From assembly GCA_034670405.1 (NCBI GenBank), contig JAXDDX010000016.1:1570501-1634500 (forward strand): a DNA stretch of 64,000 bases, in the 5' to 3' direction. The notes below the pieces were generated by a model. The model did not search any database. It was not told the DNA's origin and saw only the letters and a program-made list of their open reading frames with translations. This DNA comes from Hoplostethus atlanticus (Eukaryota; Chordata; Actinopteri; Trachichthyiformes; Trachichthyidae). The position numbers and the translations under genes were made by a program. Positions 13,801 to 26,700 of the stretch are shown here, piece by piece (position 1 is the stretch's first letter; each line of letters begins with the position of its first letter).

Positions 13801-14491
13801 TTCCCACTGGGGCTAAAAATGCATGCTTCCAAATGAAATATGTTATATTATGTTGTTGAACTGAAGTGTGTTTCCCTCATCCCACTCAGGATCCATCCAT
13901 CCAGGAGCTGTGGGCCATTCCGTTCTTTCACTACCATATGGGCAATCATCCCAACCTCTTTCTACAGCCTCTCTCCAACTACACAGGAGTTTCTCTTCTT
14001 TATTGGCTCCCAAGCATTCTCCATTCCTCTGTTTACTTTGTCTTGGTGAGTGAAAGTGTCTGATTGTGGGTTACAGCCTATATTGTACCTGCATATTATA
14101 TGGTTCTTCACCTCCCATTTTATGTTTAGTGATGTATAATCAGGGCTTTGCTCTCCCCAACAGTGTGGTAATGTGTTATTTCATAGCCTTGGCCTCTGTC
14201 TATGGGAAAAGTGTTGCTCTGCTAAGAACTCAGCTTAAACTGGTAAGAAATTGGCATTTACCTCTACAATCTACTGTAAAAGTACTAAGTTACATAGTCT
14301 TGGATTTTGATCATATGTAAGTCTATGTGGTTTCCTTACTTTTACTTACTTCCCGACATGCAGTTTTACTAATGTAGTTTTGGGTCTTTGGCTAACAGGA
14401 GGGACGTGACAAGCAGTTCCTGGTCAAACAGATTGAGGTGCTGAGTCGGCAACTTGAAATTCCCAAAGACTACACAGGAGCATGGGACTGA
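7644..14491 (+). CDS. tmc4: Transmembrane channel-like protein 4 (two apparent +1 frame breaks)
   Basis: Sixteen coding exons: 7644-7674, 7987-8179, 9073-9222, 9471-9621, 10451-10536, 10685-10830, 11096-11243, 11366-11524, 11630-11787, 11920-12046, 12749-12846, 13013-13196, 13479-13609, 13890-14045, 14164-14242 and 14399-14491. The product is a multi-pass membrane protein of the TMC family, related to anoctamin/TMEM16 folds; TMC4 has been linked to chloride conductance and salt taste in mammals. Seen: the TMC signature [18 protein letters not shown], the [20 protein letters not shown] segment and [15 protein letters not shown], with best resemblance to TMC4 and mboat7 next door as in human. 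Exon 3 and exon 4 each seem to hold one extra base, in AAAAA 9210-9214 and GGG 9596-9598. With both removed the exons total 2088 nt, 695 aa, and all phases agree. A broken allele or gene cannot be excluded, but the other 14 exons are clean. Confidence 0.9.
10918..10940. repeat. TG microsatellite
   Basis: Short TG dinucleotide run in tmc4 intron 6. Confidence 0.85.
11337..11364. repeat. Poly-C plus CT run before a splice acceptor
   Basis: About 12 C residues followed by CT repeats form the polypyrimidine tract of tmc4 intron 7, ending at the acceptor before 11366. Confidence 0.85.
12047..12748. other. tmc4 intron 10, no gene
   Basis: About 700 bp of intron. No coding frame with family features and no clear transposon was recognised. 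A mobile-element remnant is possible but could not be supported. Confidence 0.4.
13742..13822 (+). repeat. tRNA-derived SINE-like fragment
   Basis: In tmc4 intron 13. AGCTCAATAAGTAGAGCA resembles a tRNA A box, and about 30 bp later GGGGTTGATTCCCA resembles a B box. Together these look like the tRNA head common in fish SINEs. It is too diverged to be a working tRNA gene, and no acceptor stem was found. Confidence 0.45.
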
Positions 14492-14740
14492 TACAGAACA
14501 TTAAATACACACCATGTTGAGTGTGTATTCCTCAACAAGACTGGTGAAGAATCAGAACGGACTGTGTGCACATTATTTACAATTATGCCAGCTTCATACA
14601 TTTGTATTTCAGGATGTCGGCTGACGCTCATGCCAAACAGTTGATTATTGAATTAAGGATGTTCAGGTTCTTAACAGATCTGCTGAACCAAGAGATTGAT
14701 TTATCTCTATATAAATATAAATGAATTAATGGAAAAGGGA

Positions 14741-14746
14741 AATAAA
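14741..14746 (+). terminator. Polyadenylation signal of tmc4
   Basis: AATAAA about 250 bp after the tmc4 stop codon. A second AATAAA at about 14879 could serve as a later site. Confidence 0.65.
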
Positions 14747-14759
14747 GACATGTCTACCT

Positions 14760-15376
14760 GTACTCTATTTGTTAAAAACTATATAAAGCCATAAATACGT
14801 ACGCATTTGTCGTGAATGCTCCATGTTTCCAATTTTGTGTCCATTAAAATACTATCAAGTACATTTTGTACATAATACAAATAAAATGAAAGGCGTTGCT
14901 GCGCCCCCTAGTGGCTAAAATATGTAGTTGCAACATCGGCTAATGTTTACTTCCGGTTTAGGTCTTCCTGTGAGAAAGAGTCACCAGCAAGCCAACATTT
15001 CTCTCAGCAAATTGACGTGTTTGCAATTTATCTTGAAATACTGTCAGGGATACTGGATTGGTGGCGTATTGAGTAAATGACGAGGGAGCTAAATTTAACT
15101 TATGTGAACGCTGCACTGCTGTGAACGTCAAGTTAGAACTTGAAAAGTACTAAAAATGTCAGGCAGCTAGTTGATGTTACCAGCAACAACCCGTAGCTTT
15201 TGTTTTTTTTCTCTTTATATCTGATTGATCTGAGACCTATCGGTTCTAGCCATCTCCTCGCTTCGTCTAGTTTACCACAAATGTCTCACGATCAAGAAAA
15301 CGAGATTTTGTTTGCTTTTTAAGCCTCCTACTTATTCCCCCTCGACTCGCTAACTACTAACAGTCGTTAAGCAAAA
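14760..15376. other. tmc4-leng1 intergenic region and leng1 5' UTR
   Basis: About 600 bp. It must hold the leng1 promoter and leader, because the leng1 start codon at 15377 opens its first coding exon. No TATA box or other specific element was recognised. Confidence 0.5.
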
Positions 15377-17865
15377 ATGAACATCCTTCCCAAGAAGAGC
15401 TGGCACGTACGCAACAAAGATAACATCGAGCGAGTGCGCAAGGACGAGGCCAAAGCAGCAGAAGACGAGCGCGAGGCCAAACGCCGTGTGGAGCGGGCAG
15501 AGCAAGAGGTGACCACAATGTGATTCACATTATTTCCAGTGATGAGACTAATGTATGAGATGAGTAACACTCACCTGCGATGTTCTGTGTAGGACTGTTT
15601 TCTCTAGTAACATTTAAAAGAATTATTCAGTCATAATTCAAATTTTAAAATTAAATTGTTCCCTCTATAAACTGTAGAACAAATAAACCATAGTAATGAT
15701 AATCTATATGGTTTAGCCTTTAATTACACTTGTTTCAGGGTCAAGCCCAGGTATGACTGCCTGCAATATTATGCATTATAAAATGCCCTGATAGTTTTTC
15801 TTCAATTTGGAATTGCAACTTTTCCTCTCCGATGCACTGCAGGCACGCACAGAGTACCTGAGAAAGAAGTCCCGAACTGCTCTCCAACAGGAAGGAGAAA
15901 GGAGAGATGGTGATGGAGAAAGGAGAGATGGTGATGGAGAAAGGAGAGATGGTGATGATGATGAAAGGAGCGGAGGGAGTGGGATACTGGAACATCTCAA
16001 TCTTTTTCCTCTGGAAGAGTCTTCTGAGAAGAAAGGGAATGAGGAGTATCTCAAAGAAAAGAAAGATGAAAAGGTGATGGTGTTATCACTTCTTTCACCC
16101 TCATCCACCTTTGGGTTCACATCAAAGACTTTATATCCTAAACCATATGTAGCCAGTCATTGACTGACAGGGAGCACACATTGATACATTACATTATCCA
16201 CTGCAGTATGACGTGGGATACAGCCTGTTTTTCATCTTTGGCTACCTAGATTTGTAATGATTATTTGAATGCCATGTCTACATTATTTAGGAAAGAAGAC
16301 AGAGAGAAAGGGGTTGATATACTATACAACAGACCCATGACAGATTCAGACCCATGACATTACAAATAAATGCTGTGCGTCTTAGCCCACTTATCCATCT
16401 GGATGCTTGGGCTACAGTTACAGATACGTGGGCTACAGATCCTTCCAAGATGCATTATGTAACTGAGTTGGATTTTGCTCACATTGCTACATCAGATCTT
16501 CAAAACCAATGGAAGTGATCAGAATTGTGCATGTGGACACAGTCCAGCCGCGATGCTCATATGAGCAGTGTTAATAGATGTAGAGGGAGAAAGGCGAACA
16601 GCGACAGGACACACATATCAGTCATTTCCAGGTCAAGTGTGCACATACAGCGATATGATCTCATGGAAGCCAATCTCTAGAAACTGATCTTAAAATTAAA
16701 ATGATGAGTGTAACCGCAGCCTTAGATTTGACAAATAATGTTAACCACTGTCATCTGTAGTGAGTGTAAACGACACCAAATGCCGCCCGATCCAACTTAA
16801 ATCTCACATCCAACAGCTAATTCTAGTTGCTGCTTGCTTTCATTGTTTTTCTAGGAGAAGCAGGAACGTGCCATTGGCTTACTGGTGTCCCTTGGGCCGC
16901 AACCAGGGTCAGAGGTCACGCCATGGTACATGAAAACTGGCCAAGAAAAAGAAGAGAAGAAAGAAAAAGAGATAGAGATAGACAAAGGAAAGAGAAAAGG
17001 AATAAGTGAAGAAGAGAGAGAGAAGAGAGACCGTAGATTGAAGGATAGTTTGGACCCCTTGAAGGATATGAAGAAAGCGCTGACTGTAAAGAACAGGAAG
17101 GAACACAAGAGCAATAGAAAGGACAAGAGAGGGGAACGGAGGAGCAGCGGAGAGAGGTAAGAAAAAACAAAACATCCATCCCACTTGTCTGGCTATTACT
17201 TATCAGGCAATATAATATTTACTAAATTACTAACAAACTTGTATGAAAAGCATTTTTATGCATACAGTGAAAAGCTTTAAGACATTAAACAGTAATGAGT
17301 CTTTAAAACATCTGGCACACACCTGCCATTTGTTAAATAAGTTCCAACCGAGTAATTCAGCATCTTTCAGTCTCTTACACAAGTAAATAAGTAAATATCC
17401 ATCCATCACTTTTCTGGGCGTGTTTGCCTCAGGATTTAAAAATTTCTTTCAGCATCAATTGTGGATTTTCAGTCCTTGTGCTTTTCTAACATTACCATCC
17501 CCCTTTTTGTGTTTTCCTGATCAAATTCCCGATTGATAAATGAGTCATTGGGGATATGAGTGTGATGATACGATGAAGTGATCATATGGTGAGTATCCTC
17601 ATGGTGAGATAACAACCGTATCTGTTCTGTCTTTTCCAGCTCCATAGAAAGGTTACGCGCCGAGCGTTTACAGAGAGAGGCTGAAGAGAGGAGGAGAACC
17701 CAGGCCCTGCTCGACCAGAAGAACGGCAAGGACAAGGAGAAGCAGCCAGGGAGGGAGACCGAGGAGAGGGAGAGGCCTTACAACAGCGCTTATTTTCCAG
17801 AACTTGCTCGGAAGCGTCAAAGGAGGGATCGCGACAGTTGGAGAGATGAAATTTTGAAGTCATGA
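15377..17865 (+). CDS. leng1: Leukocyte receptor cluster member 1 homolog
   Basis: Four exons in phase: 15377-15508, 15843-16073, 16855-17156 and 17640-17865, giving 296 aa (human about 264). LENG1 has an N-terminal CIR-type motif (named for a CBF1-interacting corepressor) and is otherwise little studied; it is thought to be nuclear and linked to RNA or splicing proteins. Seen: the almost invariant start [20 protein letters not shown], the ARTEYLRKK segment at the start of exon 2, the TPWYMKT motif, and the [15 protein letters not shown] plus [14 protein letters not shown] tail. The whole protein is highly charged and Arg/Lys/Glu-rich. Exon 2 contains a three-unit 21-bp coding minisatellite. 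tmc4 lies upstream in the same direction, the pairing seen in mammals. Confidence 0.95.
15894..15956 (+). repeat. Coding minisatellite, 3 x 21 bp in leng1 exon 2
   Basis: Three head-to-tail 21-bp units encode GERRDGD three times. The unit is a multiple of three, so copy-number change would keep the frame. Confidence 0.95.
16074..16854. other. leng1 intron 2, no gene
   Basis: About 780 bp of intron with no convincing coding potential. The stretch around 16380-16640 has the look of an old interspersed repeat, but I could not assign it. Confidence 0.35.
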
Positions 17866-18149
17866 GCCGTCTTTGTCAACAGTCTCTAAATTCTCAACTC
17901 CTGAAATGGAAGAGTGTGATTTGTGATTAACAGAAATCAAAAGAGTGTCCAAATATTGTGACTGCTTTGTTTCCAGAGAAAGCAAATGTAATGTCCACAG
18001 GGAAGAAGGTAACATGGAGATGGTTCATCACCACTGTGCTGTAAATGTATAATATCTATGATTAACGTCCCATGTGAACTTACTGTCAGGCAGTTGATAT
18101 CTCAACATGGCAAGGCGGTTTGTTGGCTAATACTAAGCCTAGTAGTGAT

Positions 18150-18252
18150 TTATTTTTATTTATTTTAGGTTCAGCTACAGCACAGCACCCCTGGGAGGGT
18201 CAGTGTTTTGCTCAAGGACACTTGAGCAGGGTGGATGCTTACTGTTACCGGG
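18150..18252. repeat. Teleost interspersed repeat fragment
   Basis: The text around TTTTGCTCAAGGACACTTGA followed by a GGGGGCTTGAACC block matches a widespread short fish repeat (TTGCTCAAGGGCAC ... TGAACC). A second, better copy lies at about 42360-42470. It falls in the leng1 3' UTR. Confidence 0.55.
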
Positions 18253-18597
18253 GGCTTGAACCATTTTTAGCATGCCTCTTTTAATTTTTAATTTTTAATT
18301 TTTAATTTCTTGAGTTTATTCTACACTCAACAGTTTAGATGATATAGGTAAAGGCAACACTAACTACCAAGCATTCACCTTTTAGTAGAAGTAGTTAAAG
18401 TATAAGGTACATACATGGTCATCACCTAACGTTTGCCTGCTGTCAAAGTTGCCAGTAAGAAATGGAGAGGTTGAGAAAAACTCACTACTGTTTTTATGTT
18501 CCGTTTCATGATTTGCAGAACAGAAGGCTGTAATAGTCCATCTCAGATTCTTATTGATTCCATCAATTGATTTATTGCAGTGTGGTTTAAGTACATG

Positions 18598-18603
18598 AAT
18601 AAA
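18598..18603 (+). terminator. Polyadenylation signal of leng1
   Basis: AATAAA about 730 bp after the leng1 stop codon. The stretch between them is the probable 3' UTR. Confidence 0.55.
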
Positions 18604-18619
18604 TGCTCTCTCCCATGTG

Positions 18620-19328
18620 GCATGATTTGGGGGAAATTCTGCTTTATTATTGGTTTGTTTTCTATAAAGGCATATTGTTTTATATCTGCAATATGCAATG
18701 TGCAGTGTAAAAAGAACTAAAATAATACTATAATTATATACATTTATATATTTTTTTAATATAATTTTTTAGAAGGATGCTACAAAAATAGCAGTCCCTA
18801 TAGGAATATTATAGTGATTCTATAGGAGAAAAAAAAGAGTATATATATATATAGTATTAATATTACAGGATTATTACAGTGATTTTTCTTCAGAGAGCAT
18901 ATGACTGTATGGACCATGGTAATAAGTGCCGTGTGTCTGACGTAGTAGGCTGGTGGAGAAAAACATAGACAAGCCTCCAACACAGAGTGAGACAGAGGGG
19001 GAAAACAGGAGAAAACAGCGGATGGGTGACCCGTGTTTGTTTTCACCACAGCTAGAGAGAGAGAGACCGCAAAATGTATTTCCAGCTCCTGGTTCGTGGT
19101 GGGCTCTGGACTGGTTTGGCCGGACGGGATGCACAATAGAGCGTCTCTCCCACCGTGTTTAATTGCGGATTAGAGGGGGGGATCAAACGAAGGGGGAGGA
19201 GGGGAAGGAGAGCACAACAAGAAGAAGGAAACGCTCTTTATCAGACGACGGGGAGACGGTAGACTGGCGGGGGGACGGGAGAGGACCGAAAGCATCGCTC
19301 GGATGGTGGTGCTTTGGACACCGCGACG
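18620..19328. other. leng1-lmtk3 intergenic region and lmtk3 5' leader
   Basis: AT-rich in the first half. From about 19160 it turns purine- and GC-rich (long AGGGGGGG and GGAGGAGG tracts), the likely start region of the lmtk3 transcript. No TATA box was recognised. Confidence 0.45.
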
Positions 19329-22300
19329 ATGCGACGACACTGCTGGGTGATGATCGTGCTGGCGTGGATGATGTCGTACTTCAACCCGGAGAGAGCCCTC
19401 GGAGCCCCGCAGAGAGAAGGTGAGCGGTGTCGGTGGGATGCAATTATTCCAGTGATGCTGGAGAAAGGAGAGGAGAGGGGAGGCAGGCGGGAGGGAGGCA
19501 GAGGGGAGGGGGGGGGGCACGTAGTCAGACTGTTAGGTTATGGAAAGGCCTACATGGGGAAATATTAGCCAGCATGACTGAGACGCTAAATAATGCGAGA
19601 TATTATTGCAGTACGTGACTTACTGAATCGAAATAGTCACAAGGGGAACGATGCTGGTGCGATGATGGTTACAAAATGGGCATGCGTTCATCAAAATATT
19701 GGGGGATATTTCGATTCCAGGCCTTTCAGTTTACATCGATGGCATTTAATAGCAGGCTGTATCGGTGGTCAGTGCATGATAGTTATAAATAGGCTCGCCT
19801 GGAATGGGAGGTTATTTATCTGTGGCCAATTAACCACTGTTGGCGTTTTTCTGGATTTGAATTTGCCTTGGCAGTGCTGTGTGCTCTGTTTGTGTAATGT
19901 GTGCAGTCATTGTATTGTGGTGTATTGTTTTGATAGGAGCTGTTGGCATCGGGGCTGGTGGAATAGGCCCTGTTATGTTCCTATTTATATGCAGTGTCTG
20001 TCTGGACATCTGTCTAGGGGAAGATGAAAGAATAGCAGTGCACAGGAATTGTGCATCAACCTTGTAGCCACTAGTTATGGTGGTGGTGTATATTTAAGGA
20101 ACCGACACAGCCACAAGCTGATTTGAATTTCATATTTTTCCGTGTTTTTTTTCTGTAGCATGCAGTTAAAATGAGTCCGAAATTAGCACCAACTCAAACT
20201 ATGATCAGCAATTACATATTTCGCTCCGTCCTTTGCTAGAAGTCATTAAATAATCTCCAATTTGTTAGAATTCAGTATATTGTTTCTTAACAAGGGGTTG
20301 GACCACAGATACACTTGGAGGGCTTTTATATACTAAACACATCCTCACTTACCTTTGTTAAGGTCATTTGGCCACTGGCCCAGGCCTGTGTGAAAGAGTA
20401 TCATGTTCAGTCTGTATTTTCATTCACGTTTATGTACGCTTGGCCAAGAAAAAGGGAGAAGTGCCAAAGTGTTAATCACAGTTAGGCCTACAGTGATCTT
20501 ACAGGACAAGCATCACTTAAAGTCTTTTGTTTAGATTTACAGTGGAATGCTGATCCATTTACCATAGCATGCATTTAATTGATGAAGGGTTAAAAACATT
20601 ATTTTGCAATTGAAGTATATGATGTTTATGTGATTTTTGATTTTTATGAGGACACAGGATCACGTTTTTATGTTCTGAGGTATCGCAGACTTAGAAATGA
20701 TAAGTCAGTAATTCCAAGGTATAATTGCAATTTATTTTAATATTCCAGATAAAGTAGTACTAGTTATCTCTCATGAGTTATTGACAAATGTGAAGTTAGC
20801 ATCCTCAGAGATGTGAGCTGGACACCTTCTGATTGTTTCAAGGTGTCATTGTATTGATCTCTTGTTACCTGTCATAAAATGTTTAACATAATTTTGGCTG
20901 TAGGATTTACATGCAGCCTATAGACAATCAGTGAAGGGTATTTAACCACCCTGCCCTGCCCCTTTTTTTTTTTTTTTTTTACAGATGGTTCGCTTCTCAC
21001 AATCAACTACGTTGAGGTACAAATATCAAATGCCCTGAACCCTCCCTCTCTCACCTAAGTAGTCAACCTTTCTGATTTGAGTAATTCTTTTCCAATTTTC
21101 AACCCTTCCCAATTAGCGCTCCTCTTACCTAAATGACAGCTCCAGCCACCCTCCCCTGCTTCTCAACTGTGTTTCCTAAGTGGAATGCATTTCTGATACT
21201 TCCCCCCTCCCCATGCTTTTTCCTAACTGGAATGGTATAATCTCCCAATTTCAAACTTTAATTCTTTAATCCAAATCTCTCTTTTCTTTTATTGATTCAG
21301 ACAATGGTTTTCTCTGAACTTGGTTTCTTTTCCCGCTTTTCCTAAATCCCTGATGCAAGTTGTCCATTGGGGTTCTCCAATGTGTTCTAAACCTGCCTCT
21401 ATGAAAATGCTCCAATAGTTTCCCTCTAAATGAAACACCTATGTAACATGACTTCACTCTTTTCTGATTCAATGAAGCCTCTCTTTTCCCTCTCACTGAC
21501 TCCAACCTAACAGTGTGTCCCCCTCAGAAGCACAAGTACCCTGAATAGCAGCACTAAATCCTTTCCTCCCTTGTATTTCTTCCTCTCTCCTCTGTCTTCC
21601 TTTCAGTCTCTCAATCCAGGGCGGCATCTCTCTCTCCTCCACCCTACGTCGTCATTCTCATTTCTTGCTCGGGGCTCGTCTCTTTTGTTCTGCTGCTCCT
21701 CACCTGTCTGTGCTGTAAGAGAGGAGGAGTGGGATTCAATGTAAGTCTTCAACATGTAAGAGACTTATTCACCTCTCTTGGTTTTTCTTTGTCACACTGT
21801 TTGTATGCATGTATGGTTTTATATAAGCATGGTTGGAGCAACCAACCGGGGTTACCCATGAGTTTATGGAAACAGACTCCCTGATAATCGGAGCACTGCA
21901 TGAATCAGTAATTATAACTTTATGAAGATGAAATGGACAATAATCTTCTCTCATTCTGATCTTTAATAAAACTTATGTTCTGACCTGATGTTATTTAGCT
22001 GGCAGACAATGTGTTCAGAATGGTTGCTTTCTCCTTCTCGTCTGCCCCTGACGCTTATAGCTAAATTCATGTATATTATCAAGCCTAACAGTACAGTTTA
22101 TTATTTTTTATCTTCTACTTTTATATGATTTTTCCTAAACATTCTGTGGTGCCGTGGTCCAACCAGGAGTTTGACAATGGGGACGGGGAGGAGTGCTCTG
22201 GGGGTTCCAGTCCCGTCCAGGAGGACAGCCTGTCCTCTTGTCCCTCCCTCCCCGAGGTCTACACCTTGCCAGTCAGAGACCGGCCCAACTGCCCTGCCCT

Positions 22301-23363
22301 GCAGGACAGAGCAGGTAAGACCGCTCAGTCCGCACTAAATGGCTCTGGTGAGTTAAAGGGTTGGCATCCTCATGAGAGATTTAAAGCTGCACTTGAATAA
22401 AAGCCAATACATCTGCTGGTCTGTATCATTGATGTGGGTCCATTAAAGGTATCAAACCGAGTATATAACCAGTAGGACTGGACTCCTTACTGAATCTGAC
22501 ACTTCATTGGAGTGGAAACCTTGATCTGGGAAAAGGTTGCACAAATGGTCTGTTTGACTCTCCACTGTTCTCCCTCCTCTGCTTTTGCAGACTCCAAGTC
22601 TCAGTGCTTCAAAAGACACACTCTCAATTACCTTCAGGAGATAGGAAATGGCTGGTTTGGAAAGGTGAGATGATTCGCCTTCAGATGTCATGATGTTTTT
22701 TTATTTAGAATGTGAACATCCCTCTTATTGTCTCTCTATCTCCTCACTTGTCCTTCCTACGTTATATCTAATATTGGCTCCCAACCAGATCACGAGTCAT
22801 AACTTAAAATAGTCCTTTTATTCCCGATCTAACTCCCTCCCTCTCTCCTAGGTGATCCTGGCTGAGGTGCTGTGTGACTGCAGCTCGTCTCAGGCGGTGG
22901 TGAAGGAGCTGCGTGTCAGTGCCAGCCCTCTGGAGCAGAGGAAGTTCTTGGCTGAGTCTGAACCGTACAGGTGGGACAAACTGCCAAGGCACCGTTACCC
23001 ATTTTGGGTCCTTAAACAACAATATGTCCAACTTGGATTGTTCCTGTTTACTTCTGTGTACTGCATGAACTGCAAGTTGTTGTTTTTTCATTGTAAATAT
23101 TTTGTTTGGGTTTTTAAATTAGTAATGGCACTGAAGGTAGTAATGGAGAGATGAACACTGGACTGACCTATTTAGTATGTTTGATTTAGAATAGCACTTT
23201 GGCTGCCCTTCTCTCTCACTCACACACACTCACACACACACACACACACACTAGCATACACAAGCATGCGTATACACACAAACAGCACGTGGTGCAAGGA
23301 CAGGGCTGTCTGTTCATTTTCTCATTAATTCCTATTTTGGGGGCAAAACCAACGACAACCTGC

Positions 23364-23440
<77 letters not shown>

Positions 23441-23685
23441 TAACATGCTGTTTGTGTGTCTATTCATAACACATTCTTTCTCCTGCTCTTGCTGAGGCAC
23501 TAATGTTTCCCTTGTCCTATTATCTCTTCCTCTTCTCACCTTTTCTGTCCCAGTTTTTCTCAAGCACACACACCCAACTGCAAGTACACACTCAACACAC
23601 TCATACTCTCTATTTCCATTTTTCTTATTGCCAACCTTTGCTCACCCTTGCCTGGGCTTTGCTGCAGTGTCTGATTCTTCATCGA

Positions 23686-23741
<56 letters not shown>

Positions 23742-26700
23742 GTTTTTTTTCATCTGGTTTCCCGTTATGCCTTCAGGAGCCTCCAACATCCCAACATCCT
23801 CCAGTGTTTAGGCCAATGCAGCGAGAGCATCCCGTTCCTCCTGGTTATGGAGTTCTGTCAGCTGGTGAGGAAGAATCCAAGGCCTTAATATGGGATGAAG
23901 CTAAAGTGAATAGAGTACACTTCATAGGGAGACACAGTGTTGGAGAGTATTGCTTAGCCATTCTTGTTTTTTAATGTTGATGCATTCTGCAGCTTATTTG
24001 CTGTGGAGGTGATTACAGAATTACAAATCACTAAATCGCCACTGAAATCTTTTTTGCATCTGTAGGATCTGTTTGTTTTCATCCCCTCAGCTTGCTTAAT
24101 CAGTTACTGATTGAGGAAACCATATGATTGGACTGCCAAACAGATCAATTACAGCAACAGAACAAGAGGCCAAACCACACTGGAGACTCCTATTGACCTG
24201 TTTGATAAAGTCTCCTACTGCCCTTTCTTTAAGGATGTTTTTCATCCTTTTCTATAGGCTTTGTTTTATTTTGTTGCTCTTCCTGAAGCACAAACAGCTA
24301 GTAGCTCATTACCAACCCCCCTACTGCTTTTGAGGATATGTGATGGAAAACACCTAGAAAGGGACATTTTTACTGCAGGAGTCACAAATATTGTATCGGC
24401 GTACCTACTGCCAGTTTCCTTTTTTAGGTGAAGGGCACAAATGAAGAATACTGGACACACACACATACTGACACTGACTCATTCTGTTGTTGTCATGTAT
24501 AACTAGGGTGACCTGAAGAGGTACCTGCGGGCCCAGCGGAAGTCAGATGGGATGACCCCTGACCTGCTGACCCGGGATCTGTTGACTCTTCAGCGAATGG
24601 CTTTCGAGATCACTTCAGGCCTCCTGCATCTTCACGACAACAGCTACATCCACAGGTCGGCCAAGACGTACCTTATGTTGATTGTCAGGATCAAGGTCTT
24701 TAATCAAAACTCTACCTCTAAGTCTCTCAATTTGACTGATGTTTGAAGGGGTTTGTCTGTTCTTCTTCTCTTGTAGTGATTTGGCATTGAGAAACTGCCT
24801 TCTGACCTCAGACCTCACTGTCAGAATAGGAGACTATGGCCTATCGCACAACCATTATAAGGTACGTGTGTGTGTACTTGTGATCCTCTGAGTGTAAAAA
24901 CTTTAAGTTTCATTGACTTATACTGGATTTTCTTATATATGTGTTTTATTTTAGGAACCACAAAGATTGTGTTTTGTTGTTTTTCTCTCATCCCAAATGA
25001 TGTCTCACTAAATTTCCTATATGAATAATTCTTGGTGTGTTTTTGTGAAGGATGACTATTACCTGACTCCAGACAAGCTGTGGATCCCACTACGCTGGAT
25101 CGCTCCAGAGCTGCTGGAGGAGTATAGAGGATCTCTCATCGTTACTGACCAAACCAAGACCAGCAATGTGTGGTACGTATCACAAACTATCACAAAGTAA
25201 AACCTTGTTTCTCTCAATGCCTCGGCAATGGAAGTCATTTCTGAGGATGAAATGTAGTCTAATTTGTAGTTTCAATGCTTTTAGTTGAATGTGCCAACAA
25301 GGAAATTCTGACAACACACAAGTAGTGATCTGTGCTCTCACAGAGGAGATGGCTTACATATAAAACACTGTGGTGAGGAAGAGGCCCTTAACTCTCAGAA
25401 TCTCTCAAAATAATGATCAATTTATTAGTTAAAAAACATGATGTTTAAGTCTTCACCAAATGAGGCCTTCCACTCTAATAATTACACATTTCCAACAGAA
25501 ACTTTTTTTCATCATGCCTGCTTCTTAGACTGCTTTGAAGTCAGAGGTTCAGATAAACAAGATGATGCTGTAAAAAAAAAAGCCTACATACCAAAAACTA
25601 ATGATTGGTGATGATTTGTCTCACACCCCATTTCTCTATCTCCCTCCTCTCTTCCAGGTCCTTGGGGGTGGTGATATGGGAGCTGTTTGAGTTTGGTTCT
25701 CAGCCCCACAGACACCTGAGTGATGAAGAGGTGCTGACCTTCGTCATCAGGGAGAGGCAGATCACCCTGGCCCAGCCGAGACTCAAACTCTCTCATGCAG
25801 ACTACTGGTCAGTGATCATGCATTCATTCACTAGGTGCATTGTGCAGACATAATGGTGATTAAATGAATAGCAAGGGACAATGCCATAATCGTCTCTTTC
25901 CTGTTCTCTCTCCTCTTTCTGTTTTTCTCTCCTTTCTCCTCCCCTCAGGTATGAAATCATGCAGTCCTGCTGGCTACCTCCATCTCAACGCCCTTCTGTA
26001 GCTGAGGTATTTCTCCTCCTCTCCTCCCTCTTGGCTGCTGAGCGAGGAATGGCAAGGGGGAGTGTTGGAGAAGAGGACGAAGAGGATGAGGAGTACGAGG
26101 AGGGCAGAGGAAGGAGAGGGGAGAGTGAGGAGTCGTTTGAGAGACGGTGGGACTCCCTCCGTCCAGCTGCCTTCCAAGCTGCAGCAAATGAGCGGCAGAG
26201 AGAGAGAGAGTACGCCAGGGATGACAGAGACAACTCCTACCCCCTACTGGACCCTGTGGGGAACTGTATCACCCCATCGTCGTCTGAGCTGGACGACATC
26301 CTGACAGTCACTGAAACCAGCAAAGGCTTGAACTTTGAATATTTCTGGGAGAAGGCTCATGCGAGACGGGGCTACAAACCTCTCCCTCCTCCTCAGCCGA
26401 TCCCGACTGTCAACAATACCCACAGACAGTCCTTGGACACTCCCACTGTGGTCCCGGTGATAAGCGCCCGCAGCCCTTCCCTGGCCAGCGAATACTACAT
26501 CCGATTAGAGGAACACACACCCCAGGATAAGTCGCCAACTCTTAAAGGGAAAGCCCAAACCTCTTTCCGTTCCAACTCAATGTGCCCTGGAGACCTGGAG
26601 CTGGTGGAGATCCGCAGCGGGATGCTGGGGAAAGAGCGTGTTCCCTATTCTTCTTCTGAGGAGGGTGGAGATCCAAGAGGGAAGGGCATCCAGACGGTCC

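Noticed and set aside
13745..13822. Possible functional tRNA gene
   Set aside because: A-box and B-box-like stretches exist, but no 7-bp acceptor stem or anticodon arm could be folded; better explained as a tRNA-derived SINE fragment.
16851..17184. Several open frames on the minus strand opposite leng1 exon 3
   Set aside because: They are low-complexity Ser/Phe/Leu shadows of the purine-rich leng1 coding strand.
25957..26233. Overlapping minus-strand frames opposite the start of lmtk3 exon 11
   Set aside because: Ser/Pro-rich shadows of the Glu/Arg-rich coding strand.
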